From NCBI GenBank assembly GCA_036345935.2, contig JADWOT020000007.1, positions 6,123,568 through 6,187,567 on the forward strand: 64,000 nt of DNA, in the 5' to 3' direction. Positions 22,500-34,818 of the stretch are shown here, piece by piece (within the stretch, counting starts at the first letter, position 1; each line of letters starts with the position of its first letter). This DNA comes from Taenia hydatigena. Lineage: Eukaryota; Platyhelminthes; Cestoda; Cyclophyllidea; Taeniidae. The translations under genes and the position numbers were made by a program. A model generated the notes under the pieces. That model worked only from the letters and a program-made list of their open reading frames with translations. It ran no database searches and was not told where the DNA came from.

Positions 22500-24452
22500 T
22501 CATGAAAATGGTATATTTATCATCTCATCTAGTCATTTGACTGAGTTAAATGTGAAGGATTTAGACCAGTGGAAAAGCATGAATTTCTTTCTAGGGCGAT
22601 TTAGAGACGCAAAGCATGGCATTTCCTCTCTAAGTGATATACACTGGGTGCCGGGTGTGATGCTATTAAAATGATGTACGCAAATGAAGCATGAGGGAAG
22701 GAAAAGAAGGGCGGTACAACTCACCCCTAACTTTTACAATTTCCATTCGACGTGGACTAGGTGGGCGTGTTGGGAGGTTGGGACTGAAGGGCGGATGGAT
22801 TTGGAGGCGGCAGAAGAGATGAAAAGAAGACCCGAGGCCAAAAGGAAGTTGATTGAGACGGAGGCAATGATGGCGAACTAAACGGCAGGAACGAGACCGT
22901 GATGAAGATGATAAAAGCAGCCAAGACAACTCGCAGTAGAGCATGTCTGGAGTGTGGCTGGGTGATGGACTTCTTTGAATCTGACATGCGTAGCTCAATT
23001 AGCTGCACGTGCCACGTGGTTGCCCTCAATTCCGACTGGTGTAGGCTTTAGGCGTCGTTCCTTTTCAAGGTTTTGCAAGAGCAGTTATTACTTGCTTTGG
23101 TGCTCTTTCACTCCAAGCTCTTTTTTGCATCATCCTACACGCACATGAGACGATTCTAATGCATTTTGATAAAATGTTTGCCATCCTATCGATATCTCTT
23201 TCTGATGCTGTCATTTGAACTGGTCGTCTTTTGGGCTTTTAGGCAATTCTCGCACCCACTACAAGGTGCTTACCTTTAGCTGAATGCAGAAATAGAGGAC
23301 CAAGTGGAGGAGCTATGGTAAATGAAGCAGATGGATGGCTGGGATGATGCTTAAATGATGACTGATTGAGGAGGCGATATCTATAAATCAGCCCAACTTT
23401 CATGCGATTCTTCTACATGTGTGCTGTGCTTGGTTTGCAGGAACGCCTTGGCAAGATGCGCTGGTGGAGGTGGAATATGAGCGCTATGCAGAAGGATGTC
23501 TCTAGCGGCAGAGCTTTAAACACTATTGATGATATCGCCAAAAAGGTAACTGTCTTAACTTCGGCTGGCTTGCGTTGGACTAACGGATCCACTACCTTGC
23601 TAGCTGCAAGCGGCTTTCCAAAAGAATTAAATATGAACCGCTACAATTCAATCTGACAATCAATGTTTCGCTCTGTCCTTCTAGTGAAATGTTTTCCGAA
23701 GTACTGTGACTAAATTATATGTGCTCTACCTCACAAATACGATATCTTCGACGAGCATAGACAAACAAAAACTAGATTTGCCTTTGCGTAAATTATGCCA
23801 CAAAGTTTGATGATGTCTCTCTCAGTTAAACTCATTTAAAATATGGGCTGCTTGTCTCAAAACCTAACAAAACTTTCTTTAACTAAATGTCATTGATGAG
23901 CTAAAAACACTCTTTGACTAAGCTATAATAATATTAAACTTTGCAATGCGTTATTGGCACACTTTTACAGCGATTGACGGTCCTACGTAACATAGTCTTG
24001 AGCAAATGCTATAATAATTTTCCACTCACCCATGCGTGAGATTGTTTGCAGTCCAACTCGCCTTGGGTGGAGTAGATAATTGAGTAGGTCAGCCGACTAG
24101 GCAGATAACCAGTAGGTAGCAAATGCACAGCAGGCGGTCTTATCGATTACATTGATCCGTTTATCGACCAGCCACTTAAGGCGGATGAGTCAGCAACGAG
24201 GCGCATGCTGAATAGAGCGTGAACCACTCACCTATCCGACGGTGGCTTAAACCTATCCCCACGTAGGGTTTATAAACGAAAGTGGATGTTAGGATAAAAA
24301 AGCTCGAATGGGACAAGCAACAACAAAAGCAGTAGCAAAATTTCCATGGTTGCGGCAAAAGGTATTCGCAAAATGAGCAGACTTCTAGTACCGTAAAGTA
24401 TTTTAGCAAAAAAGGCTTCAAGGATCTGCACATAAGCAGACACATAAAGAGC
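22500..24452 (-). repeat. right arm of large inverted duplication (decayed copy)
   Basis: Reverse-complement partner of 13555-15300. It keeps a splice donor (GG/GTGAGT) and the acceptor tttctgcattcag at the equivalent places. The exon after that acceptor carries an insertion and two TGA codons, so this arm looks like a pseudogene copy. Confidence 0.75.
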
Positions 24453-24982
24453 GCAATCCGACTAGGCTGACAAAAAATCGTGCCATTTTCAACTTCTATT
24501 AGCCGTCATGTTGACCACATCAATCACGTGAGTGCCGAAGTAGGGCAACACTACAATTGGTGAAATGGCCAAACTCGCCTTTATCCCAATGCAGAATACA
24601 CAATCATCGTAATAATTGCATGGGATGTGATGGCACTTTATTTTTATTTGGCACAGTTTGACTATAAATCAGGCCAGAGGGCAAGGAGCGGAATCAAAAA
24701 TTGCAAGCAGGACTGTCCTACGGCAAGAAGAGGCAAGTAGCTTTACGCGTAATGGGGTAGGCAAGAACTTAGCCAATGGATTGCTTAAATCAGATGGTGA
24801 AACGTAAGGAGAAAGGTGCGAGTAAGGAAGAAAATGAAGACGTAGATACTGCTAAAGCATATGCAAGCATAAAACATATCATATCAGCCATTAAACCAGA
24901 TAATCGAGGGACGCATACGAGAACCAGGATGCATAGCCTCGTCTGTCAACGTGCTTGTACCTTCCAACCTCATGTCTGTTAG

Positions 24983-25111
24983 CGACTTGGCCTTGGTGCC
25001 TGTCGGGTTTGAGACTGAGTATGAGGCAAAGATCGGGCCGGACTACATCCGGGTGACTCGACCAGCCCACTCACGTGCTCCCACAAGTGACCAAATGAAA
25101 CTGGGATTTAG
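24983..25111 (+). CDS. candidate exon with laminin-G-like start
   Basis: It follows an excellent acceptor (gtaccttccaacctcatgtctgttag) and ends at AG/GTGAGT. The 42 codons read DLALVPVGFETEYEAK, then IGPDYIRV and later DQMKLGF. The pattern G-x-x-Y-I-R-V, a spacer, then alternating hydrophobics and F resembles the first two strands of a laminin G domain. It leaves two bases, and the exon at 27422 takes one. The frame is open upstream to 24873, so the acceptor could lie further 5'. Confidence 0.45.
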
Positions 25112-26935
25112 GTGAGTGTTATTGCAATTAACGTGAAAAAGGCAATCAGGTGCCGTAACTAAGTGGGATTTGATTTCCATTGCGTTGCCTACGAAATCGC
25201 CAATGTCTGGAACACTAGACGGGATGTCTCGGTACATTCAAAGATAACCTTACCTCCTTTACCACAGTAAGTGTTGGCTTACCATTCATTTAACGCATTT
25301 GTATTTCAGAGTGCGTGGTGGGGTATAACTCACAGGATTGTGCCCAACAGGGTATCTATAAGAGTAGTTTAAAATGTCTATGTGTCCTTGTTTTAAGAGC
25401 CGCTAACCGGGTATGGTCTCTTTATTGACGAAGAATGATGGTCGCCGACTAGAAAATTCATACAATTAAGATAGCCTGCAATAGAACGCTCAGCGAATTT
25501 ATTTTACGTAAGATCACATCTGTCGTGGTAAGAGGGAGGATAGCATTAGTAATGTGCACAGGCCTACGAGAAGACTTGCAAAAGCACCAGAGCGATTGAA
25601 GTGGTTAGGATTGGAGCAGTAATTTCTTGAAGGCAAATATGAGAGTCCTTGCGATTGCGGGCATTGAAGTGGAAGCGCTTGAAGTAGTCGTTATGGGATT
25701 CGAGAATAGTTCCGTTGTTGTAGCGATTGAAGAATTGGTTACGATTTTGGGAGTCCTTGAGAAAATCCCAGTAGCAATTGGCACTCATTCCTCGTCTATC
25801 TAAAACAGCAAATTATCTCTATAACATCTCGCAATGTCTACACGTGAACTGAGTCCAAATCGTGTATATGGAGCCTTGTAGTACGATGACTGAGGCTTGA
25901 CTTTTGTTGCTGAGCTGGTATGCATCCGCACTGAATACAGATTTAATTTGCCTACACATTAGTTTCGTTAAATCATTTTTCATGCAAACAATTGGCTACA
26001 TGTGCATGTGCTGTACTGTCGATTCATTCTTCCCATTTCTAAATTCTGTTTATTTCCAACTGCTGATACTTGCGCCCACTTACAGTGCATGGTCTAGCAT
26101 CAAGTATCATTTCCCTCGAGTGCTCCTGCTTGGCGAGACCCTTGATTCGATGTCCGCGTGATGTTCTTCTGACGCAAATCGTATTCTTAACTACCCAGTG
26201 ATTCTTTAACCCACTCTCTTTTGAATCAAGCCTCCTTGTAATTCTCTTGTTCTTGTCCATGCTTACCTTAATTTAAAAAGATGAGGAGCTGGAGGAAATA
26301 TCGACAAACGATAATCGGAGCTTTGGAGGCGAATTTAAAAACTGAGTTTAACTAAGCGCCCATTTAACAAGTGCGGTGTCGCCTGACTTCTTGTGGAGTC
26401 TGGCAAAAGTGGGAACAAAGGATGTGCATACGCCACGGAAAAGTAAATGAGCGACGATGTTAAACACAAGGTTATCTATCACGACCCCATGTTCTGTCGA
26501 AAGCTATAGATAAAGGAAGCGATGCTACCCGAGATATAGCAGAAAGAAATATGTGCAGCATTCAAGGTCACGATACATTTTCTGCTTCTCTTCTAGCTAG
26601 ATGGAGCCAAAATTGATGTTAGTAGCCAGCCCTAACATAAAAACAACGAGACAAATTGGAATGGAGCAGGATCTTACTCTAACCGAATCCTCTTCCATCC
26701 GGTCCGCCCTTACACAAATCTGGCTTAAAGTCAGTGCTTTTACGCTTATCTATGGATGCCCGTAGCAGCCAGCCTATTTTCCGTTCGCGAACCCATTTTC
26801 GACACAGCAAAACCGCAAAGAAAGTTGAGCTACTAGGAGAAACAATTGATGTCGCGGTCAGTCATCTCTTTAGTCGTCACAGTTAACTCATGAGTGTTTC
26901 CTTTGGCTCTGCTCAACCTGCAATGCCTGACGCAG

Positions 26936-26992
26936 GAGGCTGACCAACCATCCTCGAAGCCATTCCTCCACAGCGATTCTTTGCTGCGCATG
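26936..26992 (+). CDS. candidate small exon, unplaced
   Basis: Nineteen codons (EADQPSSKPFLHSDSLLRM) lie between a pyrimidine-rich acceptor (ending cctgacgcag) and a weak donor GTATAC. Composition is protein-like and the frame is open from 26894 to 27031. Phase does not fit between the exons at 24983 and 27422, so it may be spurious or belong to another transcript. Confidence 0.22.
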
Positions 26993-27421
26993 GTATACGG
27001 CAGAATGAGGGAAGAGCGGGCGGCATTGCTTTGAGGTGCTATTTCACATGGTCATGCAGAGCTTATAACACCATCGCTAGTTCTTTCATCCAGTTATAAC
27101 TGGCATACAAATAAATGGCAACACCATTTGCCATCAAAACTTCTCATGCCATAATGTCGTCCACGTGCCTTCACAGCAGCCTACATTGAGTCCATATATG
27201 AGAAAAACATGGCTGTTCTTTGTTTACATCTTCAAATATCATAAACATGCTCCCTCTCAACGCGTTTAACAGTCATCATGGACGCAGTGACAGCCTCAGA
27301 TCGCTGGTACATTTGCGGTTTCTGAAAGCAAATTTGACTTCATAGCGGTCTAGTCGCTCAACCATATGGTTATTGCACTGAAATCAGGCAGAACTGCTCG
27401 TTCCTAACTTCGAAATTTCAG

Positions 27422-27618
27422 CCAATTGCTTAGATGCGCGACTAAACTAGTCTTAGAATCTACCACCGTAGTCCCCGATTTGCTCGCAAGAGAAAAGATC
27501 TTCCAGCTCTACTTATTTTCTGCTGGGCAAAGCAAAGGCCCATTTCAACTTCCCGCTATTTTGGTTGATGCTCTCGTTCTGGCTAATGGGTACGTAGAGC
27601 TGAAGGATCTTGTAACTG
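27422..27618 (+). CDS. candidate exon with laminin-G-like strands
   Basis: It starts after acceptor gttcctaacttcgaaatttcag with one base that can complete the codon left by 25111. It reads to a donor G/GTAAAG. If that donor is not used the frame stops at 27638. The C-terminal part LYLFSAGQ, then ILVDALVLANGYVELKDL, follows the laminin G pattern of a GLLL-type strand and an L-x-L-x-x-GYVEL strand. About 27 residues before it do not fit the domain. The gene would continue beyond 27.6 kb, where I found no further exon. Confidence 0.4.
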
Positions 27619-27639
27619 GTAAAGTGCATTCGTCTTAAC

Positions 27640-30471
27640 GTGGGTCATTGTCAGCATTGGAAGTCAATTATCGCTTGTGTTGCTTTGCACTGGAAGAAGA
27701 GCGACCCTCTCAAACCTAGGTGTCGTAGCGCTAACTGGCTCTCTGGTGGCATGCAACTGCTGAGAGCTTCACCCTTCTAAACTGAGCACACAGTGTTGGA
27801 GCTTTTTCACCGATTTCATTGTTATCCTCATGAAAATGTCCTCAACGTATCATGTTCGTATGCCATTTGCTCTTTGTCACAGCTTTTAGTCTTGTAAATG
27901 TGTCCATTTTGTAATGAATGTGTCTGACAAGATAACCTCAAACGGTAAGTAATTACGTGATTAATCACCGGCGTATATTATGGCTGTGTAACTTGAAAAA
28001 AACAGGTAAGTTGGTATGCAGTCATAAGAAAGCAGCACTCCCTAAGCACCATGATTTTCGTTAAAAGCGATGGATGCGCTGCTGCTATGCAATGAACCAT
28101 TAGCACCAATCGTCATAACCACCGCCAATATCGCTAGCCACCGAACCACAGACCTATCATATCACCTCGAATACCACTCCGTCCGTCCATTAATCGCTTG
28201 TCAAATGCCAGTAAAGTTTTTATAGTAACATGCCTTATCAATTCCTTCCACTTTTATTAGCAATGGGATTCGCAAGCTCTTTTTATTGTAACACCGATAG
28301 AATTGGCTTTCTTGAGAAGTCGACTTTTTGAATGTCAGCATGGCACATGAAACCGAAAATCAGTGCAACAAGTATAATTTCTCCTTCCGCTTCTCTGTTC
28401 CTTAGCCGCTATTGAGTCCAAATCTTCTTGCTTCCCGTGAGAGAATCTCTTGTTCGACACGAAGGAACACAAACCCAATGCATTCAACGCACATGCATGG
28501 ATGTGCTGCCTAAGTTATAACATACTTTGTTATTCTTTTGCACTGAGAGCCAGATTAAGACCACAAAGTTTTTTTTGCATTAATGCTAAATTGAACACAT
28601 TGCAACGAGTTCGGCCTTTAACAAATACCCGCCAACTATCCGCACCAGTCTTTAACATCGGGCACATTTAAGATGTTCGATTAAACAGGCAACTTCACTC
28701 CGTCTAGGGCTTACTATGGCTAAGGAGCGTGCCCCGGAATGAAGGTGGTTCGTTGGCCTACGCAATGAATATTACAAGAGGGATGGGAATCTGCGATTTT
28801 CTGCATAGTTTGTTTTGCTGTCGATTCCGGTTTCCATCCTCAATATTCCAGTCTAGCATGGGATCTTACGACAGGTGACACAGCCAGAGGTAAATTTGTT
28901 ACAACGGCGACTTGCTTCCGACGAAAGTTGGCTAGTGTTTAGTGAAATGTGCTACTTCTGAATATTAGATATGAGCCAGTAACTTGAATTTCACTCTTCT
29001 ACCTACGTTTCGCATTATTGACTTAGTCTTTAAATAGTAACATTTCCCTGGGTTGCTGGATAAATTAGCTTTCTTCCACAAATACCCAAACCTCAGCGAT
29101 CGTATGGCGCTCGCTATGAAAACATGCAAAGAAGTGTACTTGATGTAATGTACTTGAAATCGCGGAAAAGGGGTATGTAATCTACAACTCAGTATAAGCT
29201 GGTGGATAGTAGTTCGTAAACAGTAGGGCTAGTAATTACCGACAAACTCAGATACCAAGGTAAAGCTAATTGAGACACGGGTAATTTTTGACGATGAATA
29301 TCCTCGTTAACGTGCGATTGGACGTGTCTTAACAGTTAATCAGATCACATCAATACTGTCTCCCTGTTATCTCCAAGTTATGGCACCAGTGGTCAGTTTT
29401 ATGCCTTGACTAGGTTTTGACGTATAGCATGAAGAAAGGTATTGTGTAACAACTACCTGGATGCGGTTGGATGGATAAGGGATGTGACAAGGGTTATGGT
29501 GAATTTGTCGGTCTCCGGGCGAGTGGCGAAACCGGCATCGCAGGCAATTTGAGCCCGTAGGAGCACGTGCTGCATTGCATCGGTTCTGTGGTGGCACTTA
29601 ATTACTTTCAAATCACTTGGCATCACTCTTCCTCATTCCCACATAGCGCATTATTTTCCCATAAATTACACCCTTCCTTCTTATTTTACTCCCCTCGATA
29701 TCTATTCCCTGTTTAACATTCAGAGTGCTCTTCTCACCTACTCACTTACTTCGTTTTATTCACTTCTCACGGAAGTGTTCGCACACTGCGTTCAAAATTC
29801 ACGCTATTTTCCCAACTAATTTAATTGTTCTGTTCCTGCTTGTCGATTATCCCTAGCATTTCTTTGCCGATTTTGTAGATACGAAGTATCTGAATGATTG
29901 TAACGTTTTCAAACAAAAAGGTGCTGTCGACTCCACGTTTGCAGACTGACCGTATTTTCAGAAATGTTGCTTCTGTCTGAATACTTGTTGATTTCTGTTG
30001 CCACTGTTAGTTCCGTGCCGTCGGGGAGACGCCTTGTTTATATGGATGCACCGCTTTAGCCGTGCTCGCTTTGTTGGCGACTGCTAACAAAGGTTGGCAT
30101 GCATCGAACCTGTTATGCACAATTTCTGTACCCATCACTATGACAACCCGAAGTCTCATGTAGCCGCGCTGACAAGGATAGGCATCCTCCTGTGGCATTT
30201 GCTAGTTAATCGATGCTAACGTCTATTGTAGTTCAAATTTCACCTGAGACCAATCGTATAAGCATGCATTAATTAGTAAACACGATTGACATGCGCATTT
30301 GTTTGTTTCCAGTGTTTTCTGGACGAAAACGTAAATGCGTCACCGTACCTCGCCGAATACTGCTTCGATTTTGGATGAGTATTATCACTCACCACAAGGT
30401 CTAGGGATAGCCAGCCTATAAGTGCCCACTTTTAACAACTCTAGGTAACCACGGCGGGAAAGATGAGCTGC
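27640..30471. other. no gene recognised
   Basis: Presumably intron or intergenic sequence. Frames here are under 80 codons and I found no well-bounded exon, RNA gene or repeat copy. Confidence 0.4.
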
Positions 30472-30546
30472 TCATCCTGGGTGGGACTCAAACCCACAAT
30501 CTTCGGCTCCGGAAACCGACGCCTTATCCATTAGGCCACCAGGACC
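30472..30546 (-). tRNA. tRNA-Arg (CCG), nearly intact
   Basis: Minus-strand cloverleaf: 6 of 7 acceptor pairs, a D arm with TGGCCTAATGGATAAGGCG as in animal tRNA-Arg, anticodon loop TTCCGGA with CCG in a 5-bp stem, and a perfect 5-bp T stem GTGGG/CCCAC. Defects are a G1-G72 mismatch and T where the T loop normally has the invariant C56. No T-run terminator follows closely. It is divergent and head-to-head with the tRNA-Pro gene 73 bases away. It could be a slightly damaged gene or a SINE head. Confidence 0.6.
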
Positions 30547-30619
30547 GAAATGCATTCTGTATTAAAGTATTTTTGATAATTTACTGCAACGGTTGCGCGG
30601 CTCGCTGCAACGTCCACGC

Positions 30620-30691
30620 GGCTCAGTGGTCTAGGGGTATGATTCTCGCTTTGGGTGCGAGAGGTCCCGGGCTCAAATCCCGGCTGAGCCC
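30620..30691 (+). tRNA. tRNA-Pro (TGG)
   Basis: Complete 72-base cloverleaf: perfect acceptor GGCTCAG/CTGAGCC, D arm GGTCTAGGGGTATGATTC as in animal tRNA-Pro, anticodon loop TTTGGGT (TGG) closed by CTCGC/GCGAG, and perfect T stem CCGGG/CCCGG. The one unusual feature is C instead of T at the first T-loop position. No TTTT lies within 40 bases downstream. The following 'gatgcctacagcgcc' resembles the tail region of the tRNA-Trp-like element, so it too may head a SINE. Confidence 0.72.
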
Positions 30692-31572
30692 GATGCCTAC
30701 AGCGCCTAAGGTAGGCTGGTTGCATCATTTGCTTTACTGTTTACCTAAACAGTGCTAGCACTGCTTCCCAAGGTCATTGCTCGAGAACGGGTTTAACTAG
30801 CTTACTGGTGCAATGTCCAGCTTGTCTGGATTTCTCTAAGATTAAAGGCGACCATGCTTTTGAAGCCGAGCACCAATCGCATGCGACCTTGCATTGTTCT
30901 TGTGTTCGTACACTTATGACTCTGTGCAGCGTTGGTGGATGAATGTGGCAAAGCACTAGAAACCTATGTTTTGCAGCACGTAATTGGAAAGCGTTTCAAG
31001 TCATAGGCGAGTTTTGGTACATCTCTGTGTTTGCGACCTCTTTGTGTGGACCTCTCATTGTGTTTCGCAGCTTTTTTGCATTTTGGAGAATAAATTTATT
31101 TGTTTATGTATTTTTGTATTTTTTTCACATGTTAACATCCTCATGAAGTGATCCAACACGCCAAATTTAAACAACTTCTAGTCGGTCGACCAGGTGATAT
31201 GAACTGCTACGGAGTAAATACACCTTTATCTAGAATTGGCGTCTTCATCGTTGCTCTATATTGCCCGCCCTTCGGAACTAGAGCTCAGCAGCCAATGTCG
31301 TATAGCTTCTGGAACATCTTTCGAAAGTCGTATTCCTAGTCAATAATATCTAGCACTCATATGAACAGTGCGGTGGGTCTTGTGAATACCGCAGTGTTAG
31401 ATTAGAGATTTAAGTGTTTTCGGTCTCATTGTTACTGTTTTGTTACTCAACTCTTCTGCACACGCCTCTACACGAGCATATATGGCCAGCAATATTCTAG
31501 CGAAGGCATTAAGAGTAAAGCAAAGCAAATTTTGTACATGGTCCCGTGTGAAGGTCAAAAGAAATGTCGTCA

Positions 31573-31654
31573 CGACGCAGATGTGATTCAAACTCATGCT
31601 TAAAGACCCTAGTGAATTAGCGGTCCATCTCCTTAGCCACTCGACCACCGTGTC
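31573..31654 (-). tRNA. tRNA-Ser (GCT), possibly pseudogene
   Basis: An 82-base class II tRNA on the minus strand. It has 6 of 7 acceptor pairs with discriminator G, GGTCGAGTGGCTAAGG in the D arm, and anticodon GCT in loop CCGCTAA. A long variable arm (CTAGGGTCTTTAAGC) follows. The T arm has one mismatch and loop TTTGAAT instead of TTCGAAT. Overall layout and length match tRNA-Ser well; the T-loop and acceptor lesions make function doubtful. Confidence 0.55.
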
Positions 31655-34543
31655 CAGCTTCGTGTCCTTCCGCCAGTTCAACCAACCGCCTTCTTACCAC
31701 ATTAAAACTTTCTTACCTACTGCATACGTCAGTCTACCAGGTCCTTACGGAACCCGAGTAGACAAAATTAAAGAGCATGCAGACAGAGATCAAAAGGACT
31801 ATGAGCGAATACAACCAATAGTGAAGGCCCGCAGAAAGGCATTGTTAATGTTCTCTGAGGTGCACTGCACGCAATCTTTAGTATTCGCTCAGTCTACAAT
31901 CTTTTCCGCCAACTCCCGTTTGCAACTTCGCTAGTGTCCCACCAACGTCGTTTTCCATCCCCTTTCTCCTCAGCAACCTCATGCCGTAAAAGTGGTGACA
32001 GCACTGTTGACGATGTGTGGTTAATCACACTTTCCCCTGCCGCGATTATTGACTGTTTTAACTTTGCGCCTCTTGTTTTCGTTAATGCACTTTTAGCTTG
32101 CCCTTTTATGCCCACCAATAACTTGCTACCATTTCTGTACATTTAAATTTATATTTTTGCGCCCATCGTTGCTTCCACTTTCCATCTATCGCAATGCCAC
32201 CTCCTCGCTACATTCATGTCGCATTCATCCATTCAGTCCTTTGTCTCCCATACTGTCACAATTACCTCAAGACAATCGTTAGCCCCTCTCAAATGCATTT
32301 CAGCAACTATAAAATAATCGAGCTTGCATTCACGAAACGTGACCATCTTCCCTACCTTTTTTGATCACATCTTCGCAGATGCATCCCAGTAGTTGTCTGA
32401 ATTTGCTAATTAAGATTTGATCAACCAGATTAAACAACTCGACTCAGCCAAACTATTTCACTCTTGCCTTAAGGACTGGTAAAATCACTGCTCCACAGAG
32501 TAATGGAGAGCCTGCGGTGGCTGTCAGATAATTTTAGGGATGTCTAACAAAGCTCATTAGTAAAGTAAGGACTTATTGACGAAGAATTAGACCATAGGAT
32601 TCGTATCTGGACTTTCTATAATAATGACTCTATTATATACCACACAAATGCAATGAATGGGCAATGTAATGATTTGGAATCTACAATGGTTGATGCGTAC
32701 GTGTAAGGAAAACATTTTGTAAACTTGTGAAAGAAACTAAGCTCTGCTAAGATTGAATGCTGTTGACCTAATTACTTTTGCTACGGAACATAAAGCCTTC
32801 AGAAGGGAGGGCATTCAACGGCTCCCAAAAAAGGGCGTCCTTCCCTTGTCCATTGGTTGAAACGTGTTATCGCATGTGTGATATCACCGCTTTTAAAGCA
32901 GTAAAAGCCTTGGCTATGCGTAAAACACATTCCGTCTAATGCGTACCCAGGCCGTCAAAATTTTGACGCATTGATTCGCAAAGTGCATCACAAGACAATA
33001 TTCTTCTTGTTGTTATCTCCCACCAGTGCAGTGCTACGCAATAATTACGCGCTCACTCTAGAAAATCTAAATTTATGCAGTGTAAGCATTTCCTCTTAAA
33101 AGACTTTGATTAAGATGAAGATGTCGAATGAGATGATTTCAACTTTATTGAAAGTAGCAGCGATGAGGCTGCTTCTGAAGACAGTCCATCAGTTGGATCT
33201 GCAGCACATGCTTTCTTCATTGTCAATGTGGCGTCCATCGATTGCTGTATATTCATCTTAACGCCGTAGACGAGGCGCTGTGATCAGCTTGTCATTGATA
33301 TCGACGCACACACGTCTTGGGTATGGTAACCTTGTCCAGCCCTCCTAAAAGACGATGCCTCTGACCTCACTCAATGTATATCATGACGCGTCAGTCACGA
33401 CTTTGTCACCCCTACTGGGTTGGCTTCCTCAATTGGTAAAACAGGCACACCCAGACGTTTGGTTTTGGCACAATAACCAACAGTTCACTCCAAGTTAGGA
33501 AAGTGTGCAGGCATCTGTCCGTAAGCATCATCTAAGGCCAATCAGGAATGACGTTTGGCTTCAAATACAAGGATTGATTGATCTTCTTTCGCAATAATAT
33601 GGGTAAATTAACACCGAAGAAACTCATTTTTGCAATCAACTCGATGACCCTGAAAAGCGGTTTTAGTCATGTTTGTGCAAATGATGGGATAAAAAGGAGA
33701 ACCGCTTGCAAAGGGCTTCAGATAAAGAAGCGACCAACAAAAATCTGACTAAGCAGTGACCCAAGAACTTTAAAACACGTTTACCGGATAACTACCAAGT
33801 ACAAATCAGGTGTCGGGCCCAACCAAATTTCGAATCAGGAGACTTACGCACTTCAAGTCAAAACCACACCGCAGAACCGCTGGACCCTGTTGTTGTCTTA
33901 ATTTAATGAATAACCACATTTTTAGGCGTGCGAGCTTGGTCCATCTTCGAGCTAAAGCGGAGTTCTAGCTGGTTAACTGACAAGACTTCGGTTTCTCAAG
34001 GCAAAGATTGCAGACTCGTGCTGTCAGACGCTCGCAGCAAAACGATTTGACAATATTTTCAAGTGGATTTAGGCTTTGGAGAAGTACGATTAGTCCACAA
34101 GTGCTGAAATCCAAAATATGTCGTCTGAAAACACTGCGGTCACTCTGGTTTGCTACATTTACAAAATTGTCAATGAAGGTTGCAAAAAATCGACAAAAGG
34201 GACAAAGGATTAGAATCAACTACAAAAATGATGTGACAGGGGAGCGCAAAATGTAAGCACTGTCAAAACATGTGAAGAAAACAAAGGACATTGAAAGGTG
34301 TGAGTGGCGCCCAGAACGTCAAATGAGGAATAAATATTGTAAGGAGCCAAGTATTACGGAAAAATTAGTAAAGCCTATGGGAATGGGGAGGAGTGATGTA
34401 AACTGAGCCGAAAATTGTTATTTCGCACTATTTGGATGGTAGAATTGATGGAGTATTAGGATAAAGAACTAAAAAGCTTGCAGTTGCAGTGGTATCCATC
34501 CTTGGCAAAATAACTGGTTTAGTGTTTGAAAAGCCGGAGTCCA
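31655..34543. other. no gene recognised
   Basis: I checked a stop-ridden frame at 33262-33904 and an acidic stretch at about 33100-33215 that contains two stops. Neither could be supported as a gene. No repeats shared with the rest of the window were seen. Confidence 0.4.
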
Positions 34544-34616
34544 GACCGCGCGGCCTAATGGGTAAGATATCTGGCTCCTAAGTAGAAGATTGTGGGTTTG
34601 AGTCCTACCGTGGGTG
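34544..34616 (+). pseudogene. tRNA-Arg (CCT)-like copy
   Basis: The plus-strand cloverleaf matches animal tRNA-Arg: CGGCCTAATGGGTAAG in the D arm, anticodon loop CTCCTAA and T arm GTGGG-TTTGAGT-CCTAC. The anticodon stem has one mismatch, the acceptor one mismatch and a wobble, and the T loop has T in place of C56. It faces the tRNA-Met-like copy 137 bases downstream. Confidence 0.5.
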
Positions 34617-34753
34617 TCTTGTTTACCCACACCAATATACGTTCTTTTGCAGCAGTACCAAAAAGCATCTAAAAATGTGCGTATGCGTAGTTGCAGCTGT
34701 CTTGTCACTACTTGCCATCGGGCGCCAAAGGAGAATTCTGGAGGGAAAAGCAT

Positions 34754-34818
34754 TGCCCAGAGCGAGACCCGCACTCGCGACCTTCAGATTATGAGACCAA
34801 CGCGCTACCCGGGCGGGC
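34754..34818 (-). pseudogene. tRNA-Met-like copy with shortened D arm
   Basis: The minus-strand anticodon arm TTGGTCTCATAATCTGA is that of elongator tRNA-Met (CAT). The T arm GCGAG-TGCGGGT-CTCGC has a perfect stem. The D arm lacks about seven bases, giving only 65 bases in all, and the inner acceptor pairs are broken. The minus strand continues AATGCTTTTCCCTCC, as after the tRNA-Trp-like copy at 15591, pointing to one retroposon family with interchangeable tRNA heads. Confidence 0.5.

Noticed and set aside
33262..33904. A frame with hydrophilic, protein-like stretches (HPDVWFWHNNQQF, later DKKENRLQRASDKE) interrupted by stops, seeming like a decayed gene.
   Set aside because: It has about seven stops in 214 codons, close to what random sequence of this composition gives, and I recognise no domain.
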